From positions 59,951 through 123,950 of the forward strand of contig JAJFHE010000023.1 in NCBI GenBank assembly GCA_021775755.1: DNA of 64,000 nt, given 5' to 3'. Below, in pieces: positions 51,455 to 59,914 of the stretch. The position numbers and the translations under genes were made by a program. The stretch's first letter is position 1. Each line of letters starts with the position of its first letter. The notes under the pieces were generated by a model that saw only the letters and a program-made list of their open reading frames with translations, made no database searches and was not told the origin of the DNA. Source of the DNA: Hyphomicrobiales bacterium (GTDB lineage: Bacteria > Pseudomonadota > Alphaproteobacteria > Rhizobiales > JAJFHB01).

Positions 51455-51560
51455 ACAACAAAAATCACACAAAATTGTATAATACCGCATGTGGACGGAA
51501 ATTGGGGGGCATGGCATGCCGCTGAACGGCCCCGCTGCAACAATTCCAGGAATGCTTGTC

Positions 51561-52409
51561 ATGCGTAAGCACATTGGCGTATTCGCCGCCGCTCTTATGG
51601 CGATACTGGCCTGTGCTGCGGGCCCGGCGCTCAGCAGTGATGCAGAGCGCTTCATCGTTCTGCAGTCCACCACATCGACGCAGAACTCGGGATTGTACGA
51701 CCACATTCTGCCGCTGTTCACCGAGCGGAACGGCATCGAAGTGCGCGTTGTTGCGGTGGGAACCGGACAGGCGATCAAGAACGCCCGCAACGGCGATGGC
51801 GACGTGTTGCTGGTGCATGCGAAGGCTGACGAACTGGAGTTCGTCGCGTCCGGATACGGCGTTGAGCGGTTTGACCTGATGTATAACGACTTTGTCATCG
51901 TTGGCCCGCAAAGCGACCCGGCAGGCGTTGCCGGCATGAGGGACATCACCGCGGCTTTCACCACAATTGCCCAAGCCCGGGCACCTTTCGCCTCGCGCGG
52001 CGATGATTCCGGCACCCATAAAAAGGAAGTCAGCCTGTGGGCGCAGACCGTCATCGACCCGACCGCATCAAGCGGACAGTGGTATCGTGAAACAGGGTCT
52101 GGAATGGGCGCCACCTTGAACACCGGCGTTGCCATGCAGGCCTATGTCATGACCGACCGCGCGACCTGGATCAAATTCGGCAACAAGGACGATTACCGGA
52201 TCCTCGTTGAGGGCGATAGCCGGCTGTTCAATCAGTATGGCGTCATCCTGATCAGCCCCGAACGGCACCCGCATGTAAAGCAGGCATTCGGCCAGGCGCT
52301 CATCGAGTGGCTGCTCTCGCCGCCCGGTCAGGCCGCGATCGCCGACTATACGGTTGAGGGTCAGCAATTGTTCTTCCCCAATGCCAACGCCAGCGCGCTC
52401 AGTCAGTAA
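51561..52409 (+). CDS. tungstate/molybdate-binding periplasmic protein (TupA-like)
   Basis: A 282-residue solute-binding protein with a signal peptide (MRKHIGVFAAALMAILACAA, cleavage before SDAERF). The mature part has the TupA pattern: LQSTTSTQNSGLYDHILPLF, VVAVGTGQAIKNARNGDGDV, LLVHAKADE and MYNDFVIVGPQSDPAG. TupA binds tungstate with very high affinity and, more weakly, molybdate. The TupB permease and TupC ATPase are not present; the next gene is the regulator on the opposite strand, only 6 bases away. The TTTST motif confirms the family. Start: ATG at 51561. It may serve elsewhere-coded TupBC, or sensing. Confidence 0.9.
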   Translation: MRKHIGVFAAALMAILACAAGPALSSDAERFIVLQSTTSTQNSGLYDHILPLFTERNGIEVRVVAVGTGQAIKNARNGDGDVLLVHAKADELEFVASGYGVERFDLMYNDFVIVGPQSDPAGVAGMRDITAAFTTIAQARAPFASRGDDSGTHKKEVSLWAQTVIDPTASSGQWYRETGSGMGATLNTGVAMQAYVMTDRATWIKFGNKDDYRILVEGDSRLFNQYGVILISPERHPHVKQAFGQALIEWLLSPPGQAAIADYTVEGQQLFFPNANASALSQ

Positions 52410-52415
52410 ACCGCT

Positions 52416-53327
52416 TCACGGGCAGTGCGCGTTCCAGTGCACCGTGCCAAGGCCCGAGACTTCGTAGCCGCCCATGGCTTCGGCCTTATCGCGAAAGGCG
52501 GCCTCATGGCAGAACGCCATAAGTTTTTGCACAGGCGGATCGAAATAGGCGCGCCTGTCGATGACCAGATCGTAGCGTTCGCGCGTCAGCGGCACGAAAC
52601 CGAGACGGAACTGACGCGCCATTGCCTCAAGACCGAGGGCGGCGTCCGCATCGCCCGAGGCAAGGAGGGCTGCAACCTCGGTCTCGGTACGCGCCGTCGA
52701 CGGACAGACCGTCAGATCGTCCAGCGTCAATCCGGCGTCCGTCAGAAGATGTTCAAACAGAATGCGGCCACCGGCGGAGGGCTGGCGCACAACCACGCGC
52801 GCACCGCGCAGATCGGCGACACCCTTGATTGTGCCGGTCTGCTGGGGTGCGAGGATGAGGCCCTGTCTGCGCATGGCCCATTCGACAAGCACGAAGGGCC
52901 GTCCCGCAAGCGCATCGGCAACGCGATCGACATTCCAGTTGCCGCTCTGCGGCTCGAAGATGTGCACGCCGCAGACTGCCGCCTCACGGGCGCGCAAGCG
53001 CTCAAGGCCGTCCAGGCTGCCGTCGAAAAACGTCGCAAGCCCACTGCCCGATTCCCGCAATGCCCATTCAAGCAGCGGATCATGGCTGCCTGCCACGACA
53101 CAGGGGGCCGGCGCCACGGCTTCAGTGGCGGCAGGCGCTGACGGGGTCGCGGCCCCGGAAATCCAGGCCTCGATCTCGGCTTTGGGAAACAGCAGCTTGC
53201 CGGTGACGCGGCGGCACGGAATGTCGCCCGCCGAGGCCAGGTCATAGACCTTGCGCTCCTTGACGCGAAGCAGGTCGGCGACTTCGCGCGTCGTCAGGAA
53301 CTGAAGACTTTCAGCCGCATCGCTCAT
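52416..53327 (-). CDS. HTH/periplasmic-binding-protein-like regulator (molybdate/tungstate type)
   Basis: A 303-residue cytoplasmic protein. Residues about 8-60 are an excisionase-type helix-turn-helix (LTTREVADLLRVKERKVYDL, then GKLLFPKAEIEAWI). The rest (about 85-290) is a PBP-like domain: VVAGSHDPLLEWALRESGSG, GVADLRGARVVVRQPSAGG, LASGDADAALGLEAMA. This HTH_17 plus PBP_like layout is common beside Mo/W transport genes. It probably senses the oxyanion or its cofactor. ATG at 53327. Convergent with tupA (6-base gap), so it is read toward that gene. Confidence 0.88.
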   Translation of the reverse strand: MSDAAESLQFLTTREVADLLRVKERKVYDLASAGDIPCRRVTGKLLFPKAEIEAWISGAATPSAPAATEAVAPAPCVVAGSHDPLLEWALRESGSGLATFFDGSLDGLERLRAREAAVCGVHIFEPQSGNWNVDRVADALAGRPFVLVEWAMRRQGLILAPQQTGTIKGVADLRGARVVVRQPSAGGRILFEHLLTDAGLTLDDLTVCPSTARTETEVAALLASGDADAALGLEAMARQFRLGFVPLTRERYDLVIDRRAYFDPPVQKLMAFCHEAAFRDKAEAMGGYEVSGLGTVHWNAHCP

Positions 53328-53375
53328 ACCCCGTCATATCGCCGATGCGGCAAAATGCAAAGCGCTTCGCGACCG

Positions 53376-53408
53376 TAGACGGTTTCAATAGGTGTGTGAA
53401 ACGGTCTA
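53376..53408. repeat. minimal inverted pair of the CTAG-repeat end
   Basis: TAGACGGTTTCA, a 9-base loop and TGAAACGGTCTA: 11 of 12 arm positions pair. The arm TAGACCGTTTCA is the end sequence of the element at 21365. It lies between the regulator start and the ccr stop (both minus strand) and may act as a transcription terminator. Confidence 0.6.
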
Positions 53409-53419
53409 AGACCCGCCGG

Positions 53420-54706
53420 TTACTGCCCGCAGGCCTCAAGCACGTCTTCGTAGGTGTGCAGGCCCGGCTCGGGTGCATTGACGAGAACCGCCATGTTTCC
53501 GGGGCTGTGCTCGTTGCGCCACATGCGCATATGCGCTTTCGGGATATCGTCCCAGCTGTAAACCTCCGACATGCACGGATCGATGCGGCGTTCGACCATC
53601 AGGCGGTTGGCCTGGCTCGCCTGCTTGAGATGCGCGAAATGCGAACCCTGGATGCGCTTTTGATGCATCCACACATAGCGTGCGTCCATGGTGAGATTGT
53701 AACCGGTGGTGCCGGCGCAGAACACGACCATGCCGCCGCGCTTTACCACCAGGCACGATACCGGGAATGTGGCCTGGCCGGGATGCTCGAACACGAAATC
53801 GACATTGACGCCCTTGCCCGTGTAATCCCAGATCGCCTTGCCGAACTTGCGCGATTCCTTGAGCCAGGTGTCGTATTCCGGCGTTCCGACCTGGGGCATC
53901 TCACCCCAGCAATCAAATTCCTTGCGGTTGATGACGCCCTTGGCGCCAAGCTGCATGACGAAGTCGCGCTTGTCGTCGTCTGAAATGACGCCGATGGCGT
54001 TGGCACCGGCCGTGGCGCAGAGCTGGATGGCAAACGAGCCAAGTCCGCCCGACGCCCCCCAAACCAGGACATTGTGGCCGGGACGCAGGATATGCGGGCG
54101 ATGGCCGAACAGCATGCGATAGGCAGTGGCCAGGGTCAGCACGTAGCACGCCGATTCTTCCCAGGTGAGATGCTGCGGGCGCGGCATGAGTTGCTGTGCC
54201 TGGACCCGCGCGAACTGGGCAAACGAGCCGTCCGGCGTCTCATAGCCCCAGATGCGCTGGGTGTTCGAGAACATCGGATCGCCACCGTTGCACTCTTCAT
54301 CGTCGCCATCGTCCTGATTGCAGTGGATGACGACTTCGTCGCCAACTTTCCACCGTTTTACCTTGGAACCGACGGCCCAGACGATGCCGGACGCATCGGA
54401 GCCGGCGATATGGAAGGGGTTCTTGTGTACATCGAGTGTCGATACCGGGGTCCCGAGCGCTGCCCACACGCCATTGTAGTTGACGCCGGCGGCCATCACC
54501 AGAACGAGCACCTCATGACTGTCGATTTCCCACGTCGGCAGGACTTCCACCTGCATCGCCTCATCGGGCGCACCGTGGCGCTCCTGGCGTATCGCCCAGG
54601 CGTACATATTCTTCGGCACATGGCCGAGCGGCGGGATTTCGCCAAGCTCGTAAAGGTCCTTCACCGGAGGCACATCATTCGCTGCTTCTGCAGGTTCCGC
54701 GTTCAT
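53420..54706 (-). CDS. ccr: crotonyl-CoA carboxylase/reductase
   Basis: Ccr reductively carboxylates crotonyl-CoA to (2S)-ethylmalonyl-CoA with NADPH and CO2, the key step of the ethylmalonyl-CoA pathway. The 428-residue medium-chain reductase has VPKNMYAWAIRQERHG, FHIAGSDASGIVWAVG, NADPH-binding VLVWGASGGLGSFAIQL and FEHPGQATFPVS, typical of Ccr rather than plain crotonyl-CoA reductases. Start: ATG at 54706. Divergent from ecm, the next enzyme but one, across 165 bases with an inverted TGCAATGCA pair. This pathway allows growth on C1 and C2 compounds without isocitrate lyase. Confidence 0.97.
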   Translation of the reverse strand: MNAEPAEAANDVPPVKDLYELGEIPPLGHVPKNMYAWAIRQERHGAPDEAMQVEVLPTWEIDSHEVLVLVMAAGVNYNGVWAALGTPVSTLDVHKNPFHIAGSDASGIVWAVGSKVKRWKVGDEVVIHCNQDDGDDEECNGGDPMFSNTQRIWGYETPDGSFAQFARVQAQQLMPRPQHLTWEESACYVLTLATAYRMLFGHRPHILRPGHNVLVWGASGGLGSFAIQLCATAGANAIGVISDDDKRDFVMQLGAKGVINRKEFDCWGEMPQVGTPEYDTWLKESRKFGKAIWDYTGKGVNVDFVFEHPGQATFPVSCLVVKRGGMVVFCAGTTGYNLTMDARYVWMHQKRIQGSHFAHLKQASQANRLMVERRIDPCMSEVYSWDDIPKAHMRMWRNEHSPGNMAVLVNAPEPGLHTYEDVLEACGQ

Positions 54707-54745
54707 GACAACCCTGATCCCCAATTGTGACGAAATTTCCTTGCT

Positions 54746-54808
54746 TGCAATGCAGCATTATCTATTAGATTATTTCGCGGTGCAACAAAAGCCCCTTCTT
54801 GCATTGCA
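54746..54808. promoter_or_regulatory. inverted TGCAATGCA pair in the ccr/ecm promoter
   Basis: TGCAATGCA (54746-54754) and its exact complement TGCATTGCA (54800-54808), 54 bases apart centre to centre, lie in the divergent ccr/ecm spacer. Paired inverted sites suggest one regulator bound near both promoters. TTGCAA-type sites are known for short-chain acyl-CoA regulators (PccR/RamB type); the resemblance here is partial. Confidence 0.5.
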
Positions 54809-54871
54809 CACTGATCAATTGGTCCGAGGGTAAGATGCCGACGGCCGAAATAGCAGATCGAGGCAGTTTAC

Positions 54872-56842
54872 ATGAGCGCGGACCGCGACAAGCCCTGGAT
54901 ATTCCGAACCTATGCCGGCCACTCGACCGCATCGGCCTCGAATGCGCTCTACCGCGCCAATCTCGCCAAAGGTCAAACCGGGCTCTCGGTCGCCTTCGAT
55001 CTGCCGACGCAGACGGGCTACGATTCCGATCATGTTCTGGCGCGCGGCGAAGTCGGCAAGGTCGGAGTCCCGGTCTCCCATATCGGCGATATGCGGGCCC
55101 TTTTTGAGGGAATCCCACTGGACCGGATGAATACATCAATGACCATCAACGCGACGGCGCCCTGGCTCTTGGCGCTCTATGTCGCCAATGCCGACGCGCA
55201 GGGCATTGACCGGGCAAAACTCACCGGCACGACGCAGAACGACATCATCAAGGAATATCTGTCGCGCGGCACCTACGTGTTTCCACCAGGCCCGTCACTT
55301 AAGCTCACTACCGACGTTATCACTTACACCTACACGCACGTGCCAAAGTGGAATCCGGTCAATGTGTGCTCCTATCATCTGCAGGAGGCCGGTGCGACGC
55401 CGGTGCAGGAACTCGCCTTCGCACTTGCGAACGCCATCGCCATTCTCGATGCGGTGAAAGCAAGCGGCACTGTACCCGAGGCCGAATTTCCAGCGCTTGT
55501 CGGGCGCATTTCGTTCTTCGTAAACGCGGGCCTGCGTTTCGTTACCGAACTTTCGAAAATGCGCGCCTTTGTCGATCTGTGGGATGAAATTACGGCTGAG
55601 CGCTATGGCGTCGAAGACCCGAAGTACCGGCGCTTCCGCTATGGCGTGCAGGTCAATTCGCTGGGTCTCACCGAGCAGCAACCTGAAAACAACGTCTACC
55701 GCATCCTCATTGAGATGCTGGCGGTGGTGCTGTCGAAGGATGCGCGGGCACGCGCCGTGCAGTTGCCGGCCTGGAACGAGGCACTTGGCCTGCCGCGGCC
55801 GTTCGATCAGCAATGGTCGATCCGGATGCAACAGATCATGGCCTATGAGACCGACCTTCTGGAGTATGGCGACATATTCGCCGGCTCCAGCGAAATTGCC
55901 GCCAAGGTCGAGGACCTGAAGACACAAGCCCGCGCGGAGCTTGCGCGCATCGAGGAGATGGGCGGTGCGATCGAAGCGGTTGAGGCAAGCTATATGAAAC
56001 GCAAGCTTGTCGAGTCCAACACCGAGCGCCTGCGCGCCATCGAGGCGGGCGAGCAGATTGTCGTCGGCGTCAACCGGTTTACCGAAAGCGAACCCTCACC
56101 GCTTGCCGAAGGCGCCGATGGCGGCATCTTGACCATCGATGAAAACGTCGAGCGCGAACAGATCGAGCGGCTTAACGCCTGGCGTGACGGCCGCGACGAC
56201 AATGCGGTGACGGCAGCGCTGAGCGAATTGCGCGCCTCAGCACAGGAAGACCGCAATCTCATGGAACCGTCGATCGCAGCGGCCCGCGCCGGCGCCACCA
56301 CGGGCGAGTGGGGCGGGGTGCTGCGCGAGGTGTTTGGAGAGTACCGCGCACCGACCGGGGTCAGCGGCGCGGCAGCAAGCGGCAGCGCCAACGGCACCGC
56401 GGAACTGCGCGCCCGTGTCGATGCGGCATCCAGCAAGATCGGCCGGCGCATCAAGTTCCTCGTCGGCAAGCCGGGCCTTGACGGCCACTCGAACGGCGCC
56501 GAACAGATCGCCGTCAAGGCGCGCGACTGCGGCATGGAAGTGGTCTATGGCGGCATCCGCTCAACGCCTGAGGAGATCGTCAACGCGGCACTTGAGGAAG
56601 GCGTACATGTGGTAGGCCTGTCGATCCTTTCAGGCTCGCACGTCCCGCTCGTGCGCGACGTCATGAACCGCATGCGCGATGAAGGCCTCACCGACATACC
56701 GGTCGTCGTCGGCGGCATCATTCCGGCTGAAGACGAAGCGACCCTCAAACAATGCGGCGTCGCCGCCGTCTACACGCCGAAGGACTATCAGCTCTCCGAT
56801 ATCATGGAAGATGTCGTGGGACTGGTGGCGCGCGGTGGTTGA
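54872..56842 (+). CDS. ecm: (2R)-ethylmalonyl-CoA mutase
   Basis: A 656-residue coenzyme-B12 enzyme converting ethylmalonyl-CoA to methylsuccinyl-CoA. The N-terminal TIM barrel has PWIFRTYAGHSTASASNALY, VAFDLPTQTGYDSDH and MNTSMTINATAPWLLALY, the catalytic core of this family. The C-terminal B12 domain (about 520-656) has KPGLDGHSNGAEQIA with the cobalt-ligand His. Length and divergent placement beside ccr point to Ecm rather than methylmalonyl-CoA mutase. Start: ATG at 54872. Its product is the substrate of the Mcd-like enzyme at 40.4 kb. Confidence 0.95.
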   Translation: MSADRDKPWIFRTYAGHSTASASNALYRANLAKGQTGLSVAFDLPTQTGYDSDHVLARGEVGKVGVPVSHIGDMRALFEGIPLDRMNTSMTINATAPWLLALYVANADAQGIDRAKLTGTTQNDIIKEYLSRGTYVFPPGPSLKLTTDVITYTYTHVPKWNPVNVCSYHLQEAGATPVQELAFALANAIAILDAVKASGTVPEAEFPALVGRISFFVNAGLRFVTELSKMRAFVDLWDEITAERYGVEDPKYRRFRYGVQVNSLGLTEQQPENNVYRILIEMLAVVLSKDARARAVQLPAWNEALGLPRPFDQQWSIRMQQIMAYETDLLEYGDIFAGSSEIAAKVEDLKTQARAELARIEEMGGAIEAVEASYMKRKLVESNTERLRAIEAGEQIVVGVNRFTESEPSPLAEGADGGILTIDENVEREQIERLNAWRDGRDDNAVTAALSELRASAQEDRNLMEPSIAAARAGATTGEWGGVLREVFGEYRAPTGVSGAAASGSANGTAELRARVDAASSKIGRRIKFLVGKPGLDGHSNGAEQIAVKARDCGMEVVYGGIRSTPEEIVNAALEEGVHVVGLSILSGSHVPLVRDVMNRMRDEGLTDIPVVVGGIIPAEDEATLKQCGVAAVYTPKDYQLSDIMEDVVGLVARGG

Positions 56843-56892
56843 GGCCCTGCCCGAAATCCGCGGACAATAGCCGTTTCACGCCAACTCCGCGG

Positions 56893-58287
56893 TCAGACGA
56901 ACTCAGGTTCGTCTTCGAACAGATCCGTATCGTCACTGATGGAGCGTTCGCCGCCGCGCTGCGGCGCGGGCTCTGCAGAGGCCGGTTCGACGACGGGCCG
57001 GTTCGGGCGCTCGAGATGCTCGGTCATGGTGGCGAGCAGTTCCATGGCATCGATGGGTTTGGTGAGGCAGGCGTCCATTCCCGCGTCGAGATAAGTGCGG
57101 CGGCGCTCATGCAGGACGTTGGCGGTCACCGCGATGATCGGCATGGCGGCGGCCCGCCCGCCCAAGGTGCGGATTGCGCTTGTCGTTTCCAGGCCGTCGA
57201 TTTCAGGCATGTGGATGTCCATGAGGATCAGGTCGTAATAGGTCTGTTTAACCTCCTCAATGGCGTCGTAACCGTTGTCGACGACGGTGAAGGTGTAGCC
57301 GAACTTCGTGAGATAAGTGGTCACCAGCATCTGGTTGACGCGATTGTCCTCAACGATGAGCACATGCGGTGGCGCGCCTTCAGGCCGCACCGGCATTTCG
57401 ATCTGCGCCGGGGCCACGTCGCCTGCCGCGCCCTCGGCGAACAGATCGTCGTCCTCGGCCTGCGTTTCTTCCTCGGCGACACGGCCGAATCGGGCGGTGA
57501 ACCAGAAGACGCTGCCCGTGTCGACAACGCTGTCAAAGCCGATCTCACCGTCCATCAGGGCGACGAGCTTGGAAGCGATGGAGAGACCGAGCCCGGTGCC
57601 GGGCGTTGCATCGTCGCCCTGCTGGAAAGCGGAAAACAGGCGGTCGCGGACTTCGTCTGGAACGCCGGCGCCGGTATCGCGCACGCAAAACCGCAAGAGG
57701 ACGTCGTCATCGCCTTCGGTGAGCTTTTCAACGAGCAGGGAAACCGTGCCCGACGTCGTGAACTTCACCGCGTTGTCTATGAAATTCATGAGGATCTGGC
57801 GCACGCAGGTGGCATCGCCGTCCAGCATGTCCGGCGGCTCGCCCGCATAGCCGATGTTAACCTGGATGCCCTTGGCCCGGCAGCGCCCGTCGAGTGTCTT
57901 GCCGACGGAACCGATCAGCCGGTTAAGCGAAAACGGGCGGGCGTCGAGTTCAAGCCGGCCCTCGGACAGCCGCGCATGATCGAGCACGTCGTTCAGCAAT
58001 GACAGCATATCCTGTGAGCCGCCGACGAGCTGCTGTGCATATTCGCGCTGGGTTGTGTCGAGTTCCGTACCCGCCAGAAGATCTGCGAAGGCGAACACCG
58101 CGCCCAGCGAGGTGCGCAGTTCGTGACAAATGGTCGTGACATATTCGGATTGGGCCTTGAGCGCACCTTCGGCGTCCTCTCGCTCGCCCTTAAGCGTCGC
58201 CAGATAGCCTTCAAGTGTCTCCAAATGCGCGGCAAGCCGCTCGCGTTCGGACCTGCCGTCGCTGGTGTCGTCCCCCACCATGCTCAT
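56893..58287 (-). CDS. cytoplasmic hybrid histidine kinase
   Basis: A 464-residue sensor kinase without membrane segments or a sensory PAS domain. A short coiled coil (about 10-45) leads to HisKA with His55 in TTICHELRTSLGAV, then HATPase_c (FIDNAVKF, RDTGAGV, GTGLGLSI) and a receiver domain with the phosphorylated Asp in DLILMDIHMPEIDGL. The acidic tail (DDTDLFEDEPEFV) is likely flexible. Start: ATG at 58287 (GTG one codon earlier). No cognate output regulator is adjacent, so the pathway is unknown; a role in phosphorelay is inferred. Confidence 0.93.
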   Translation of the reverse strand: MSMVGDDTSDGRSERERLAAHLETLEGYLATLKGEREDAEGALKAQSEYVTTICHELRTSLGAVFAFADLLAGTELDTTQREYAQQLVGGSQDMLSLLNDVLDHARLSEGRLELDARPFSLNRLIGSVGKTLDGRCRAKGIQVNIGYAGEPPDMLDGDATCVRQILMNFIDNAVKFTTSGTVSLLVEKLTEGDDDVLLRFCVRDTGAGVPDEVRDRLFSAFQQGDDATPGTGLGLSIASKLVALMDGEIGFDSVVDTGSVFWFTARFGRVAEEETQAEDDDLFAEGAAGDVAPAQIEMPVRPEGAPPHVLIVEDNRVNQMLVTTYLTKFGYTFTVVDNGYDAIEEVKQTYYDLILMDIHMPEIDGLETTSAIRTLGGRAAAMPIIAVTANVLHERRRTYLDAGMDACLTKPIDAMELLATMTEHLERPNRPVVEPASAEPAPQRGGERSISDDTDLFEDEPEFV

Positions 58288-58616
58288 CACGCAACTGTTG
58301 CCTACTTACGTGTTCCCCTGTTGAAGCTTAAGGGGCCGGGAACGGAACGCCAAGGGAAGATTGGCATATTGGTCTTCCGCTGTGCCTGATTGACACTTGG
58401 GTGTTGCCGCGAATCCACGCCGCGGAACCTGACATGAGGTTGCGGCACGCGGCGTTGACGCCGCCGCCCCGCATCCGATAGGGTCGCGCCCCATGCGCAA
58501 CCTGACTGTCCATAACGCCCGTTCGCGTTCCGAACGGCGAATTAGCGGCCCGGCCGATGCGTTCGGCCGGGACAAGCTGATTTGTCCGATCCGGAACCAG
58601 ACAGGAAGTTCGCGTT
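58288..58616 (+). promoter_or_regulatory. 329-base leader region with tandem stem-loops
   Basis: No convincing gene. Near the ACT-like gene, two perfect stem-loops follow each other: CCGTTCG-CGTTC-CGAACGG (58519-58537) and CCCGGCCGA-TGCGT-TCGGCCGGG (58549-58571). A third, GGACAA-N6-TTGTCC (58570-58587), shares bases with the second, so the two exclude each other. This resembles an attenuator-like 5' leader. A short frame from the ATG at 58494 runs through it. Confidence 0.4.
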
Positions 58617-58946
58617 ATGACAGCCCTTGCCACTTTGCCCGCCAATGCGGGCCGTTCATCCCAAACTGAGCGCCGAAAGGCGGTCTTCACCATTTGCCTT
58701 GTCGCCGATGCGCGATGCGGCGCGCTGGCGCGCATCGTCAATTTGATGTCGAAACTGGATATTGAGCCGCTACGCCTTGAGAGCCGTTTGGCACCCGGCG
58801 GCGACAAGGTGCCGGTTGAAATCGACGTTGGCGGCGGCGTGGTGCCCGCCGAACGTCTGACTTCGCGTCTTGGCTCGCTGGTCGGTCTTCACCGCATGAA
58901 GGTCCGCGAGACAGGTTCACTTACGCTTTCTCCCGCGGCGGAGTAG
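58617..58946 (+). CDS. small ACT-domain-like protein (109 aa)
   Basis: A 109-residue soluble protein. Residues 22-95 (FTICLVADARCGALARIVNL, then DIEPLRLESRLA and ends with KVRE) follow the beta-alpha-beta pattern of ACT domains, reminiscent of the acetohydroxyacid synthase regulatory subunit. It is shorter than IlvH (about 160) and lacks its C-terminal half, and no ilv genes are near. Ligand-binding is inferred only. ATG at 58617 with AGGAAG upstream. The AEC transporter begins 8 bases later, so they are probably co-transcribed. Confidence 0.65.
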   Translation: MTALATLPANAGRSSQTERRKAVFTICLVADARCGALARIVNLMSKLDIEPLRLESRLAPGGDKVPVEIDVGGGVVPAERLTSRLGSLVGLHRMKVRETGSLTLSPAAE

Positions 58947-58954
58947 AAGATCCG

Positions 58955-59914
58955 ATGCAGACCATGTTCGCGATCATTGCCGTTGTGGCGCCGGTGTTCG
59001 GCATCATTGCGCTCGGCTATGGCGCTTCACGGATCGGTCTGGTGCGCGAAAACGTGGCGCGGATCATCTCGCGTTTCGTGTTCGATATTGCGATCCCCGC
59101 CTTTTTGTTCCGCACAATGGTGAGCGCTGAGGCGCCGGAAGCCTCGCCATGGGTTCTGTGGGCCTGTTATTTCGGCGGCGCCGTGGTCAGCGGCACGATC
59201 GCCGCCGTCACCGTGCGGCGCCTCCTCAAGCGCCCGGGCGCCGATGCCATTATCGCGGCGCTCGCCGGCGCCTATTCAAACACCGTGCTGCTCGGCATTC
59301 CGCTGGTCATCAGCTTCTTCGGCGAAAGCGCCGCCGCCGTGCCGCTTTTCATCATCATCTCCGTACATCTGCCGCTGATGACGCTTGCGGGGACGCTCAT
59401 GGTGGAATGGACGAGCGCGTCCGGTAATGCGCGAATCGGCACGGTTCTCGCGCAAACGCTGAAATCGATCGCCACCAACCCGATCGTCATCGGCCTTGCC
59501 GCCGGCATCGTTTGGCGGTTCACAGGGCTCGGGCTCAACGCACATGTGGACACCGGTCTTGGCTGGCTGTCGGCGGTTGCCGTGCCGGCCGCGCTGTTCG
59601 CCATGGGCCTCGCGCTCAACCGGTTCGGCTTTACAGGCGACCTGCCGGCGACCGGCGTCATTCTCGCATGCAAGCTCTTCGTCCATCCGCTCGCGGTGTG
59701 GCTGTTGGCGGCGCATGTCTTCACGCTGCCCGATGTCTGGGTCGCCGTCGCGGTGATCTTCGCCGCCGCACCGTCGGGCATCAACGTCTTCCTGTTCGCC
59801 AGCCGCTACGACGTCGCCGTCCCGGCCGCCTCAGCGGCCATCGCCCTCGGCACCGCCATCGCGGCGGGGTCGATTACGGTGATTACCTGGGTGCTCGGGC
59901 TTCATGGGGGGTAG
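58955..59914 (+). CDS. AEC family (auxin efflux carrier-like) transporter
   Basis: A 319-residue inner-membrane protein with ten hydrophobic helices in two halves. The family signature is seen in FGIIALGYGASRIGLVRE early, NTVLLGIPLVISFFGE in the middle and PSGINVFLFASRYDV near the end. AEC members export dicarboxylates or other organic acids; the substrate is not evident. ATG at 58955 with GTAGAAGATCCG before it. It follows the ACT-like gene by 8 bases. The end overlaps the convergent SEL1-repeat gene by 13 bases. Confidence 0.9.
   Translation: MQTMFAIIAVVAPVFGIIALGYGASRIGLVRENVARIISRFVFDIAIPAFLFRTMVSAEAPEASPWVLWACYFGGAVVSGTIAAVTVRRLLKRPGADAIIAALAGAYSNTVLLGIPLVISFFGESAAAVPLFIIISVHLPLMTLAGTLMVEWTSASGNARIGTVLAQTLKSIATNPIVIGLAAGIVWRFTGLGLNAHVDTGLGWLSAVAVPAALFAMGLALNRFGFTGDLPATGVILACKLFVHPLAVWLLAAHVFTLPDVWVAVAVIFAAAPSGINVFLFASRYDVAVPAASAAIALGTAIAAGSITVITWVLGLHGG

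Larger units (their letters stand above)
50983..51560. other. 578-base divergent regulatory region of the molybdate/tungstate locus
   Basis: No convincing gene. The left part (about 51000-51100) is GC-rich and hairpin-rich and would be the leader of the MOT1 gene. The right part (51420-51490) is AT-rich and carries an imperfect inverted repeat and a TATAAT for the tupA-like gene. In the middle, a minus-strand frame (51139-51543) contains a stretch like a beta-barrel fragment, but nothing firm. Confidence 0.5.

Noticed and set aside
51139..51543. A minus-strand 134-codon frame between the MOT1 and tupA-like genes
   Set aside because: Part of it looks faintly like an outer-membrane strand pattern, but its start overlaps the tupA promoter and tupA start region, and there is no signal peptide or ribosome-binding site. 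A decayed gene is possible but unsupported.
56752..58002. A 416-codon plus-strand open frame opposite the histidine kinase
   Set aside because: Antisense shadow; the minus-strand kinase has intact H, N, G and receiver motifs.
58494..58670. A short frame through the tandem hairpins as a leader peptide
   Set aside because: It has no run of regulatory codons of one amino acid and overlaps the ACT-like gene; kept only as a remark.
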